From Dillenia suffruticosa (taxonomy: Eukaryota > Streptophyta > Magnoliopsida > Dilleniales > Dilleniaceae): DNA of 64,000 bases. Shown piece by piece: positions 13,300 through 23,730 of this stretch. Within the stretch, counting starts at the first letter, position 1, and each line of letters opens with the position of its first letter. The notes beneath the pieces were generated by a model that saw only the letters and a list, made by a program, of their open reading frames with translations, did not search any database and was not told where the DNA came from. The position numbers and the translations under genes are program-made. The DNA is taken from assembly GCA_033439265.1 (NCBI GenBank), contig JAVTVX010000024.1, positions 17,654,501-17,718,500 on the forward strand, written 5' to 3'.

Positions 13300-13560
13300 T
13301 ACCACCTGTTACCTATTATAGATTACTTGTTACTATGTCCTTATTATACAAATTTTATACAATTATTGTCTTACCAAGATTATTTGTTATCATTTCTTAT
13401 CATCACTTGTTATCACTCGTTACCATAATAAAGAATAAAAAGTATTTGTTACTATTTGTAAATTACTTGTTACCATGCCAATTTTATACAATTATAGCAG
13501 GTGTTGGAGCAATTGTATCAATTTGCGCAATTGTATAACTGTGCTATAAATGATAAAAGT
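13300..13560 (+). repeat. Degenerate 'TTGTTACCATTTGTTATC' repeats
   Basis: Short words such as TTACTTGTTACCATG and CACTTGTTATCAC recur with varying spacing. The same vocabulary reappears at 15840-16260. The tract is poor in G on this strand, and the open frames crossing it are by-products of the repeat. Confidence 0.5.
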
Positions 13561-13614
13561 ACTTATTATCACTTGTTATCATGCTATATCACTATACATA
13601 TCACTACACATATG

Positions 13615-13745
13615 GATCATCCTTGCTTCGTGCATACGCGTGCATACACTTGCCCCCGTGGTTGAGTCGCATAGGCATTCGAAGCGCAACCGCGCAGGCA
13701 TGATTAGGCGCTCGCCCATGTGAGTACTGGGCCAACATATTATGG
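13615..13745. repeat. GC-rich island 1 inside the CACTA
   Basis: About 130 bases of GC-rich DNA in an AT-rich setting, with words GTGCATACGCGTGCATAC, CTTGCCCCCGTGG and CCGCGCAGGCATG. Similar words are found in islands near 17.3, 18.7, 59.3 and 63.7 kb. There is no credible protein. Confidence 0.6.
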
Positions 13746-14084
13746 TGAAAAAGATTATCTAGATTGGATGTATTGATGACATATCCACATTGAAAACAAC
13801 AAAGGATTGAAAACCATATGTTGAAGTATTTAATTTAACACAAAGATCTTACTGCATTAACTCACAAATATATTCATCATTTCCTCTTTATAACTTGTCT
13901 ATTGTATTAAATACAAGTCAAATGTTGTGTATTAAATACAAATCAAATGTTTTCCACAAGTTTATATTGAAATAAATATTCGAAGTAAGACAAAAGAGAA
14001 ATTGTTTTTGGCATTTTTGCGCGAAAAAAATTTGATTAAATTGGAGTTGAACTGAAATTACTGTAGTTAAAAAAGTATTCCTAA

Positions 14085-14215
14085 AATTACTACTTTTATC
14101 ATCGTTTCAAAAGTATTGATAAAAATTACTATCTTTTATTATCGGTTACTATATATATGTGTGTGTGTGTGTTAGTAAATGTTACTATCTTTTATCATTA
14201 TCGTTAGTTACCACA
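14085..14215 (+). repeat. Internal copies of the CACTA subterminal unit
   Basis: Three or four copies of the ATTACTACTTTTATCATCG-type unit occur in the same orientation as the left array, with a (TG)n run at about 14158-14171. They lie 2 kb inside the main array, suggesting a local rearrangement or an older element end. Confidence 0.6.
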
Positions 14216-15839
14216 ACCGCGTATGATTTATATAATACATCATTTTCTCAAACAAATTTTTAAAATCTTTTCAAAAGCCGCTCATTTTTACTTTTACTTT
14301 TTTTCCCTACCTCATTTTTCATTGCCCATTTTTTCTTTTACGCTTTTTTTTCCCGCCTCATTTTTCATTACCCGCTTCTTAATTCCTCACATCTTTTAAT
14401 CAATACGGCCATTACGTTTTAGTTGAAAAAATCACTTACTATGTAATTTTTATTACTTACTTTGCTATTGCTATATTTACTACATAGCGCATACCTACAC
14501 TGTGCTATGCTGTGCTAATTATGTCCATTTGATTAATCACATGAGTATCAAGTTATTAATATTATTAATTTAAATAGTATAAAATTATTAATATTATTAA
14601 TTTAAATAATATAATGATATGAAATTAGTAATTTATATAATATAGTGTTATAGTTTTGAAAATTCATTAATAATTTGAAATTATAATGTTATAATTTGAA
14701 ATTATGATGATAGTGTAATTAATTATATTGGTATAATGAATGAAGAGCACTTGTATATGTTGTTTTATTCACAAGGTTTTTATCTAAATAATACTAAATT
14801 CTCATCCCTATTTATAATCACAAAAAATCACAAAGGTGAATAAATAAAAAATTCAAACTCTCACATTTTCACACTTCACACAACTTCCACTCACACAATT
14901 TTCACACATGTACCACTTCCAACCCCACCTCAACTATAATATTATTTAAAATTAATAATAATCTTATAATATAATATTGCTCAATATTATTTAAATTAAT
15001 AGATAGTTACTAATAAACCTATAATATAATAGTACTCAACATTATTAAAATTACTAGATAATTAATTAAGTTATGTAACGATAATTATATCATTTAAATT
15101 AATATGGATAATACAAGATTCGATGGTTGAATGGTAAATTACAATGCCTCCCTACAATAATCTAATTTATAGTAATACATATAATAATTTATAGTAATGC
15201 ATATAGTAAGTAATGTATTACATAGTAATGTAAGATTAATATTACTATATTATTGGACAATGATGCGATCTCAAAAGCAATGCCAATGGTACGAACCAAT
15301 CCCAAAAAAAAAAGTTTACATCACCAATTAATCATTTAACTATCATTTTCACAAACAAATCAACAAATTTTCAAAATCACTTTAGCGCACTTTTTTCACA
15401 TTTTTTCAAAGTTTAGTTTTTTCCGTTTCTTTTTTTCATTACATACCTGTATTATTTTTAATTTCTCGTATTTTTTTCATACTTACTTAATACCCGTGAC
15501 GTGTCATTCCCATATCTTTGCCATATGTGTTATTTATTTAAGTTATTCGAATGAGTTGTTATCTTGTTATTTTATTGTTACTACATGTCATACATATACT
15601 TATTATCTTGTTTGCAATAATATTCACTTAATTTTTCATCATTAAATTAAAACCTCAAAACCTAATTAAAAAACTTAATTTTTGATTAAATTGACTCTAA
15701 AAGTAGAAAATTATTTTTGGCATAAAAAAAAGAGATATTATTTCAATTGTTTAAATGAATTAAATGTGTTGATTTTAATATTGATATTGTTAGCAATTTA
15801 GTATACTCTAACAATAATATTTTCACCCACTAAACTTTT

Positions 15840-16260
15840 ATTAATTGTTTAGCTTATCATTTGTTACCTTGTTACCATTTATTACCATTTGTTATTATAG
15901 GTCATGTTACCATGTCTTACATAATAGAAAATAAAATATTTGTTACCATTTGTTAAAAATCACTTGTTATTGTTATCATTTGTTATCATGTTATATTATA
16001 TAAATTTAATACAATTATTGTCTTACCATTTATTACATTGTTATTATTTGTTTAAAATCACTTGTTACCATGCTATATTATATAAAATTTATACAATTAT
16101 TAGTTTACCACTTGTTTCCGGGTGTTGGAGCAATCATTTACCTTGTTATCATTTTTTATTTGTTATATATCAATTGTTATCACTTGTTACATGTAAATAG
16201 GAAATGCAATTGTTATGTTGTTACCATTTGCTTGTTACCGCTTGTTACTATGCCATATCA
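15840..16260 (+). repeat. Second tract of 'TTGTTACCATTTG' degenerate repeats
   Basis: Same vocabulary as 13300-13560: TTTGTTACC, CACTTGTTA and ATATTATATAAATTTA recur. A phrase close to GGTGTTGGAGCAATT occurs at about 16119-16135 and at 13501-13515. Shared order suggests the two tracts are diverged duplicates. Confidence 0.5.
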
Positions 16261-16510
16261 CTTGATACCATGAATGAAAATAGATTGATCAAAAATATAA
16301 AAATAAAGAAGATAAATGTGTAAAGAAAATTATATTTCATACATATATTGATTTACGATAAATCAATACATAATTGTTAAAACCAACGGGGAGAAATAAA
16401 TGATAAATTAGAAAAAGGAAATAAATGAAATAAAGAGAAAATTGTGAACAGAAAAATGAAATAGACCTAAAATACAAAATAAAAAAATAAATAATTAAAA
16501 TAAATAGGGG

Positions 16511-16559
16511 AAGATTTTTTTGGTGGTGCCAAATTGATTAAGTTGGCACCCTAAATCTT
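16511..16559. repeat. Imperfect hairpin
   Basis: GGTGCCAA (16525-16532) pairs with TTGGCACC (16543-16550) around a 10-base loop. The outer arms AAGATTT and AAATCTT extend the stem after a short bulge. It lies about 40 bases upstream of two E2F-type words. Confidence 0.5.
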
Positions 16560-16587
16560 ATCTAAATAAAGAAGGGAATAAATACTC

Positions 16588-16607
16588 GCGCCAAACTTTT
16601 TCGCGCC
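16588..16607. promoter_or_regulatory. Paired E2F-type motifs
   Basis: GCGCCAAA (16588-16595) and TTTCGCGCC (16599-16607) both fit the E2F consensus TTTSSCGC, in opposite orientation and a few bases apart. Binding is not shown. Similar words occur at 14019-14026, 14349-14356, 20608-20615, 51479-51486, 57569-57576 and 59776-59783. Confidence 0.4.
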
Positions 16608-16689
16608 AATTTTGTTGACTCCAAGAAATAACACCAAACAGGAGGAGGAAGAGAGGAGGAAGACATAGCTGTTTTTTTTAATTGATGAT

Positions 16690-17285
16690 ATACGAGGTTT
16701 TGAATTTTCCTTTACATATTATATATTATATAGTACAAATATAAATTGCATATATATAATATAGTATAATACAATATAATATAATATAGTAATAATGTAG
16801 TAATATAATATTATAATATAATAGTAATATTCATATATATATATATATACATTAGTAATAAAGTAAAAATATAATGAATATTGTAATCTAATATTATATA
16901 GTGTAATTTCCCTTTCATATTATATATTACATATATATATATAGTAGTAATATATAGTAATATATTATAGTAATATAGTAATATAATAGTAACTATTAGG
17001 ACACTAACTATTACATATTATATATATTACCTATATAAAAATGTAATGTATAGTAATATAGTAATAATATATAGTAAAAATTTAATGTAATATGATAATG
17101 TAATATTAACTATTTCTTATTTTATATTACATATATATATATTATATATATATATATATAATATAATATAGTAATAATGTATAGAAATATAGTTGTGTAA
17201 AAGTAATATACTAAATTATATATTATATTATATTATATTATAAATAATACAATAGTAATATATTAGAAATATATTATTACATATT
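16690..17285. repeat. TA-rich low-complexity tract
   Basis: Degenerate 'ATATAGTAATATAATA' words and pure (TA)n runs (for example about 16826-16850 and 17128-17165) fill the stretch. The same 'TAGTAATATAGTAATA' vocabulary returns at 19730-20120. Nothing else is visible. Confidence 0.65.
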
Positions 17286-17289
17286 ATAT

Positions 17290-17505
17290 ATTACACATAC
17301 ATATCCTTCGGTACCCGCACGCCTCATGCAGGCATGCACCGTGCATGCTACATGCCTTCCTACGCCCCGCACAAGCGCAATGCGCACGGGCATGCGTGGT
17401 TGGGTGGCGTGCGCTCCTGCGGCCCAGCTACAACACAAGCGCAATGTGCGCGGGCATGCATGGTTGGACCGCACGTGCCCCCGCGACTAAGCCGCATGCC
17501 TTCTT
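17290..17505. repeat. GC-rich island 2 inside the CACTA
   Basis: An abrupt change from pure TA tracts to GC-rich DNA packed with GCATGC and GCGCAATG words. The phrase 'ACAAGCGCAATG(C/T)GC(A/G)CGGGCATGC' occurs twice about 60 bases apart, so part of the island is a tandem duplication. Open frames on both strands of up to 84 codons follow from high GC and are not supported as genes. Confidence 0.65.
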
Positions 17506-17532
17506 TTTATTTTACAAAAAATGCTAAAAAAA

Positions 17533-17604
17533 TGGTAGAACATAGGTTTGAACATGTGATAATCATGCCACCAACCAAGTTGTTCTAACCATTGTACCAC
17601 AATG
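17533..17604 (-). repeat. tRNA-like segment, SINE-head candidate
   Basis: On the minus strand an A-box-like word (TGGTACAATGGTT, 17600-17588) is followed 30-40 bases later by a B-box-like word (TGTTCAAACCT, 17554-17544). The segment ends CTACCA near 17533, like the 3' end of a tRNA. The arms do not pair well, so a functional tRNA is unlikely. A tRNA-derived SINE head or captured tRNA relic fits better. Confidence 0.35.
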
Positions 17605-17765
17605 TATTGTTGTGCCTTCTTTTTTTCTTGTTTCCTTTCTTTTTCACTCTCCCTTTTTTTTTATCTCACTCTCCTTTTTTTTTTTTATCTCACTCTCACT
17701 TTTTTTCTTATCTTACTCGTACTTCTTTTTTTTCCTTCACTTGAGTTTATGTTTTTTTTTCCTAT
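17605..17765 (+). repeat. Pyrimidine-rich tract
   Basis: T and C make up almost all bases, with repeated 'TTTTTATCTCACTCTCC' words. A similar tract follows the next GC-rich island (18765-18925), so island plus pyrimidine tract appears to be a unit present twice, about 1.15 kb apart. Confidence 0.6.
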
Positions 17766-17999
17766 TCTCTTTAAATTTGATTTGATATATTCAAACTATC
17801 TATTATTATTATTTATTTGAATTATGTTTTGTTGAATAAATGAATGAATTATGAGTTACTAGGTAAAAATTTCTTATGATTAAATATATAGATTTTTAAA
17901 ATTATTAATATATTATAATTTAAATTATTAATATATTAGTAATGTTGAAGTGTAAATAAAAATAAAGAAATTATGAAATCTGTTGTACCCCAGCACCAT

Positions 18000-18540
18000 T
18001 ATCCTGAAATTACACTCTACTGTATTACACTATCGTAAACTTACTACTTATTACTTACCACCTGGTATAACTTACAACCTAGTTATCAATTATCACTTAT
18101 CACCTATTTACTACTTACAATTTAATTATTGCTTAATACTTACTAGCTAGTTATCACTATCATCTAATTATTACTTATCACCCAGTTATCATTTATCCCA
18201 AATTTACTAGTTACCATCAATGTTTACCACCAACTTACGACGCTTGCCATTTCCTGCCACTCATCTCTTTCAAACCATACAATCTCTTATCATTCTCAAA
18301 ATTATCACAACATCTCTATCAATCTCAAAATTATCATAATTTACCCCTTACCATCTTACCATATCTTATTACTATCAAAATTATCACAACTTATCACCTT
18401 ACTACATCCTTACCAATTTTTTTTTTTTACTACCTCCTATCACAAATTATCACTTTCCTATTACAATCTTTTATTCTATTACAATCATATTACAACTTAT
18501 CACATTCACTTCTATCATAACTTAACTATTTTTAATATTT
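18000..18540 (+). repeat. G-poor degenerate 'CTTATCACC/TTACTACTTA' tract
   Basis: About 540 bases with very few G on the + strand. Words such as ACTTATCACC, TATTTACTACTTAC and ATTATCACAA recur without fixed period. The strand asymmetry is marked compared with flanking DNA. Confidence 0.55.
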
Positions 18541-18694
18541 ACAATATATGCACACTTTTTTTTCTTTTTTTTTTTTTGGAGCATTTGGATTTCTATGATT
18601 GAATTGAATAGAAATAAAATGGTATATGTGGTTGTTAATTTAAAACCATTGTAAGAGAGAAATGATATAATATAATTCAATATTTATAACTATC

Positions 18695-18765
18695 ATGTGT
18701 AACGCGCATGCATGCGCTCTTGCCTAGGTGGTATAGCCGCACAGGCGTGCACATACTCTCATCAG
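18695..18765. repeat. GC-rich island 3 inside the CACTA
   Basis: A short GC-rich patch beginning AACGCGCATGCATGCGC and containing GTGGTATAGCCGCACAGGC. The latter phrase resembles GTGGTTGAGTCGCATAGGC in island 1, so the islands are related in more than composition. Confidence 0.55.
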
Positions 18766-18925
18766 GCCTTTTTTTTTTCTTTCCTTTCTATCACTCTCCT
18801 TTTTTTCTCCATTTTCTTATCTCACTATATCTTTCTTCTTTTTCTCTTATCTCACCCTCGCTCTATTTTTTTCCTTTTCTTTTTTTCTCTATTCTAATCT
18901 AACCTTTTTCTTAACAAATTTTTTT
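18765..18925 (+). repeat. Pyrimidine-rich tract, second copy
   Basis: It is T/C-rich with TTTCCTTTCTATCACTCTCC and 'TTATCTCAC' words matching 17605-17765. It follows GC-rich island 3 as its partner follows island 2. Short open frames here are compositional. Confidence 0.55.
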
Positions 18926-19229
18926 TCTTAATAAACATTACAAATTATAAATTACAAATTATAACTTACAACCTTTTTTGCTTACTTTGTTACCATGCCA
19001 TATTATACAAACTTTATACAAAAAAGATAGAATATTCACTATATCATATCATGTGACTAAAACAATTGTTAAAGTCTGAACCATTAATATTAAAAAAGAA
19101 GGCGATAAAAAATAATAACGCATCCCACAAAAATTTGTAATGAAAAACATTTGGAATGGTTTAGATTTTCTAATGAAAAATAATGCAAAAAATTTATTTT
19201 TAACATTTATTTCGTGGTCACTTAAAACA

Positions 19230-20460
19230 TAACTGTGAACCTTATGTCCACTATTGGAGTAATAAAATTTACAAAAATTTTGGCTAAAATAATATAATCT
19301 AACATTACTATATAATACAGCTATAAATTATAACAAATTATAAGTAGTTTCATAATATAAATTTATAAATTTATTATAATTATGATTATTAATATTAATT
19401 TAAATAATATAATTATTGTCATTGTAATAATTATTATTATTACATTAGTATAATATAATATTACTATATTATACAACTTAATTATCATATTTTTTAATTA
19501 TAAAATCTAAAATATAAATTTTTATATGAATTAAATGTGTAATTAATATTATTAATTTAAATAATATAATGCATCATCGCACATCTCCACCACATTCCTT
19601 ATTTATAAAAATTTTGAATTATAAATTAGTATGATAAGATAATTAATATTATTATTTTAAATAATACAATCATATATGAAATTTTTATGTAAATATAAAA
19701 TTATGTAACAATGTAGTAATAATAATCTAAAATATATAATATAATGTAGTAATAGAGTAGTAATATTTACTAGTAGTAATATACTAATATAGTAATAATA
19801 AGATAAGATTATGCTTGAGCTGTCATGACCAGATTAAATATATAGTATAATATAGTAATATAGTAGTAATATTTACTAGTAATAGTACTTACTAAGTAGT
19901 AGTATTTATATAGTACATACTAATATTTACTAGTAGTAATATAGTAATATAGTAATAATAAGAGAAGATTATGCATGAATCGGTTGAGCCGTTTATAGTA
20001 TAATATAGTAATATAGTAGCAATATTTACTAGTAGTAGTAGTAGTTACTAGTAGTGGTGGTCCTTATATAGTAGTAATATTTACTAATTATAATATAATA
20101 ATTTAGTAGTAATAAGATAAAATTATATATGCGCGGTTACCACGCGGTTGATTATTTTAAATTTTAATATTATTATTTTTAATTAATATAATTTAAATTA
20201 TTAATATTAGTAATTTAAATAATGTAATGATATTAAATTGCTAATTTATATAATATAGAGTTATAATTTATTTTTTATTATTAGATAGTATAGATGATAA
20301 TAATACATTATGAATATTATATAATTTTATATAAATTTCTAAAGATATTAACATTAATATTAATTTATTATATTAATTTATTTTAATTCATATTTACGAT
20401 CTATAATTTTAACGACAACTTCATAATAAAATCTATTGACAATTCCATAATAAAATCTCT
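19230..20460. repeat. AT-rich module with family member near 59 kb
   Basis: Phrases in the order 'TTTAAATAATGTAATGATAT', 'ATTATATAATTTTATATAA', 'ATTAATATTAATTTATT' and 'TTTTAATTCATA' (about 20210-20395) recur in the same order at 59590-59685. Both copies follow a GC-rich or CG-containing patch. A block of TAGTAATATTTACTAGTAG words lies at 19740-20120, including two close copies of AAGA(T/G)AAGATTATGC (19800 and 19960). Confidence 0.5.
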
Positions 20461-20739
20461 AATTTTTGCGTGCTAGAAAAAATTTTTCTATCCCCATCAA
20501 ATTTAATCAAATTTCGCAGTAAAAATAATTTTTCAAATCAAATCCAATTTAATCAAATTTTCCTTTTTTGTGCCAATTTTTCAGTTTACTCCAATTTAAT
20601 CAAATTTTTTCGCGCTCAAAACAATTTCTTTTTTATTTTGCTCCGTGTTACTTTTCTAACTGACGAAACTGACAACAAAAGAATAATATTTCGTAACGCT
20701 TGTGTGTAACTGATGATACAAGGAGTAACTTATACTAAT

Positions 20740-21000
20740 GACCGATGATCAAAGGAAGTAAATTTATTGACACATATGGTATCTGATGATAAAAGATAGT
20801 AACATTTACTAATATAATAACATTTACCATAGTAACCCATAATGAAAGATAGTAACATTTTTAACAGGTAATAATCGACGATAAAAGATAGTAATATTTA
20901 CTAACATATATGATTACTGTCAATAAATAACATAACATTTTCTATCGTATATAGTAACTAATAGTAACTTTTACTAACACTATTCTAACCGTCAATATAC
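20740..21000 (-). repeat. Right subterminal repeat array of the 11.1-kb CACTA
   Basis: Units such as GATGATAAAAGATAGTAACA followed by TTTACTAA are the reverse complement of the left-array unit. Five or six copies are visible. Opposite orientation at the two ends is the expected layout for a CACTA element. Confidence 0.72.
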
Positions 21001-21300
21001 ATCCTATACTTACCATACCTCATTACACTCACTATACCTTACATATAATACACTTTCCATACCTTACCATACTTTACCGCAAGTTACCATATCCTACATA
21101 TCCTACACTTACTATATATTTCATTTCCTACACTTATCATACCTTACCGCTATTTATCATATCCTACATATTCTACACTACCTTTTTACACTTACCATAT
21201 CTTACCATAACTTACCGCAACTTATCATCTTAATATCTTATCACATTTATAACCTTCCACCTTTGTATCTTATTGTTTCTTTACCCCCTCTCACTCACAA
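20985..21300 (+). repeat. G-poor 'CTTACCATA/CCTACA' tract
   Basis: Degenerate repeats of TACCATACCTTACC, CATATCCTACA and similar words run for about 300 bases with almost no G. Vocabulary overlaps with 18000-18540. Confidence 0.55.
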
Positions 21301-21459
21301 AAACAACCTTGATACTAATTAATTAACACACTCAATATAACTTTATATATAACTCTATATAAATAGTGGATAATAACTATCAATATAACTTTAAGTTACT
21401 ATTTACTAAGTCACTTACTAAGTTACCAAGTTACTAAAGAAAACTACATATATTTACCC

Positions 21460-21600
21460 TTCACAAATTATAGCTGTAAGCATACAGCATTGCCTATACA
21501 GACACCTTTCAAATCATCATTAGAAAACCTAAATTTAGTGATCACAAGTTATAGCCGTAAGGATAGGAGTACGTACATACAGACGTGCTTATATCCATAA
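21460..21600 (+). repeat. Diverged tandem pair near the right CACTA end
   Basis: 'CACAAATTATAGCTGTAAG' and 'CACAAGTTATAGCCGTAAG' begin two units about 75 bases apart, each followed by a '(C/A)ATACAGAC'-like phrase. An inverted pair ATGGTTGAAAATC (from about 21643) and GATTTCAACCAT (to about 21719) lies between them and the terminus. Confidence 0.5.
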
Positions 21601-21804
21601 GTATAGAGTATTATTTATACAAATGCTATGCTATCTTTAGTCATGGTTGAAAATCTTTTCTCGATGACCATTTTAAAAGCGTAGTAAAATATATACTATT
21701 TCTAACGATTTCAACCATAGTCGTCTATATAGATTTAAAAAATTATAAGTAAAACTTATCGATAATAAATATTGCTATCGAGATAATGCTTCAATTTTAT
21801 AGTG

Positions 21805-23730
21805 TGAACATGATTGATCCTGAAACTAGTCAACGGACTTATGCCCAATTCCCTTCAAAATATGTTTGCTATGAAAGAGATAACCATGAAAACAAGGAAA
21901 ATATATTGCGAGAATTGTTTATGTTCATCCAGCTATAGAAGAAAGGTATTACTTCAGGGTCTTATTTAATATTCTTAAAGTTCTTAAAAGTTTTACCGAA
22001 TTAAAAACTATTGTTAGTGTTGAATATCCAACACTCAAGCAAGTATGCTATGCATTGGAATTAATTAGTGACAATAAAAAGTGGAATGATGCTATAAACG
22101 AAATAAGATTGTGGGCTCTTGGGCTAGAGTTAAGGAAACTATTTGTTACAATTCTTGTTCATTGTAAATCAATGACCATCTTCAATTTTGGAAATGCAAT
22201 TGGAAGATTATTCAATTTTCCAGAACTAATCCTTAAATGGCTTGCAATTGAAGAATTATTGCTTGTTGGAGATAAAGAATATCTTAGAGCAAAATGGAAG
22301 ATCCATTATAGACATCACAACCTTTCCTCAACCAGATGTTAGCTTTATGAGTAAATTGGATAATAGATTGATACATGAAGAGCTAAACTATAATTTAGAA
22401 AATTTGAAAGAAGAACATATTCGATCTTCTACTTTACTCAATCAAGATCAAAAAAAGATCTATGATGACTGAAGTCCCTCATCAAAAGGGAGGCCTATTT
22501 TTTGTATATGGACAAGGAGGAATAAGCAAGACCTTTTTATACAGCACAATTATTGCAAAATTATGATCAGAAGGATTAATTGTTCTTGTTGTTGCTTCTT
22601 CAGGTATGTAATTATATATATAATAAAAATTTCATTTGTTAAGCATTTAAATTGTAAGATATTCTAACAAAAATTATTCAAAATTTAAATTTTGTAGGAA
22701 TTGCTTTATTACTTTTGCCTGGGGGTAGGACTACACATAATCGATTTGACATTCCTATAAAAATTATTGAAAATAGTACATGTGGAATAAAGTAGAACAC
22801 AAATCTTGTGGAACTCATGCAAGAAGCCCTCATGCATGAAGCCTCACTAATCATTTGAGATGAAATTCCAATGATGCAAAAAATATTTATTCAAAGCTTT
22901 GGATAAAACATTGAGAGATATTATTGAGTACAACCATCCTGATGCATCTGAAGAACCTTTCGGTATAAAAACAGTTCTCTTGGGTAGTGACTTTCGCCAG
23001 ATATTACCACTTATCCCCAAAGGTAAAAGACAAGATATTGTTAATTCTTGTATCAATAGATTTTACTTGAGAGATTTCTATCAATTGTTCTTGGTTACAA
23101 AAAGCATGAGAGTGAATGAATTGAATAGCAATGACAAGTTAATCAAAGGAAAAACCACTTTAATAAATGGATATTAGATATTGGTGATAGAAAAGTAAAA
23201 GTTATTAATAGAGAAGGGAATGATCTTCCAACGTGGATAAAAATTCCTGATAATTTTCTTATCAAGCAATGAAGTTCTCCTATTAAGATAATAGTACAAG
23301 CAACATATCCTCATTTTAGATCAAAGTAATATAATGAAGAATATTTGAATGAAAGAGTTATTTTAACACCACTTAATGAAGTTGCAGAACATCTAAATTA
23401 CTTCATGTTTGATATTTTGATTAATTCAGCAAGAACATATAAAAGCTCAGATTAGATATGTAAGTCATCTTCAAATTACTTTGAGCAAAAAGGAATATAC
23501 CCAATAGAATTCCTTAATAGTTTGACCTTTTATGGATTTCCAAGACATGAGCTAAATTTTAAGGAAGTGATGCCTGTTACGTTACTAAGAAATGTAAATC
23601 CATTTCTTGGGTATGTATAATGGAACAAGAGTTATCATTACATAGTTGTGACAATAGATAGTAGAAAGCTAAAATAATAAAAGAAAGTAGAGCTGGAAAT
23701 AAATTTTTGATCCCCAAAATTGTAGTCACA
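21805..23730 (+). pseudogene. Helitron PIF1-like helicase, downstream part, broken
   Basis: It continues the gene left at 10662 with 'NMIDPETSQRTYAQFPSKY', then regions typical of plant Helitron proteins: 'RSIIDITTFPQPD', 'LDNRLIHEELNYNLE' and 'LNQDQKKIYDD'. The Walker A site reads GQGGISKT (22510-22533) where GxGGTGKT is usual. The Walker B region reads LII-stop-DEIP (near 22848), one codon away from the usual IIWDE. The 'GSDFRQILPLIPKGKRQDI' motif is well kept (about 22987-23040). Further pieces, 'ILDIGDRKVKVINREG', 'ERVILTPLNEVAEHLNYF' and 'EFLNSLTFYGFPRHEL', lead to about 23730, where an LTR retrotransposon cuts the gene. Several stops and shifts make it non-functional. Confidence 0.85.
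22604..22697 (+). other. GT-AG intron in the helicase gene
   Basis: The 94-base insert starts GTATGTAATT and ends TTTTGTAG. Joining its flanks gives '[15 protein letters not shown]', the expected helicase sequence after Walker A. The insert is much more AT-rich than the exons. Confidence 0.75.

Larger units (their letters stand above)
10663..21804. mobile_element. 11.1-kb CACTA-type element inserted in the Helitron
   Basis: The left end reads CACTACAAAAGAAATGG. The right end, reverse-complemented, reads CACTATAAAATTGAAGC, so the ends share CACTA plus AAAA with one mismatch. TAA/TGA triplets flank it. Repeat arrays near the left end (10845-12110) recur in inverted orientation near the right end (20740-21000), as expected of subterminal repeats. 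Deleting the element with one triplet restores the Helitron frame. No TNP2-, TNPA- or other transposase-like protein is visible inside, so it is a large non-autonomous copy. The interior is AT-rich with GC-rich islands, pyrimidine tracts and E2F-type words. Confidence 0.75.

Noticed and set aside
13615-18765. GC-rich islands as CpG-island promoters or tRNA genes
   Set aside because: No gene follows them, and the tRNA-like phrases near them do not fold into arms by eye. Shared repeat words explain them better.
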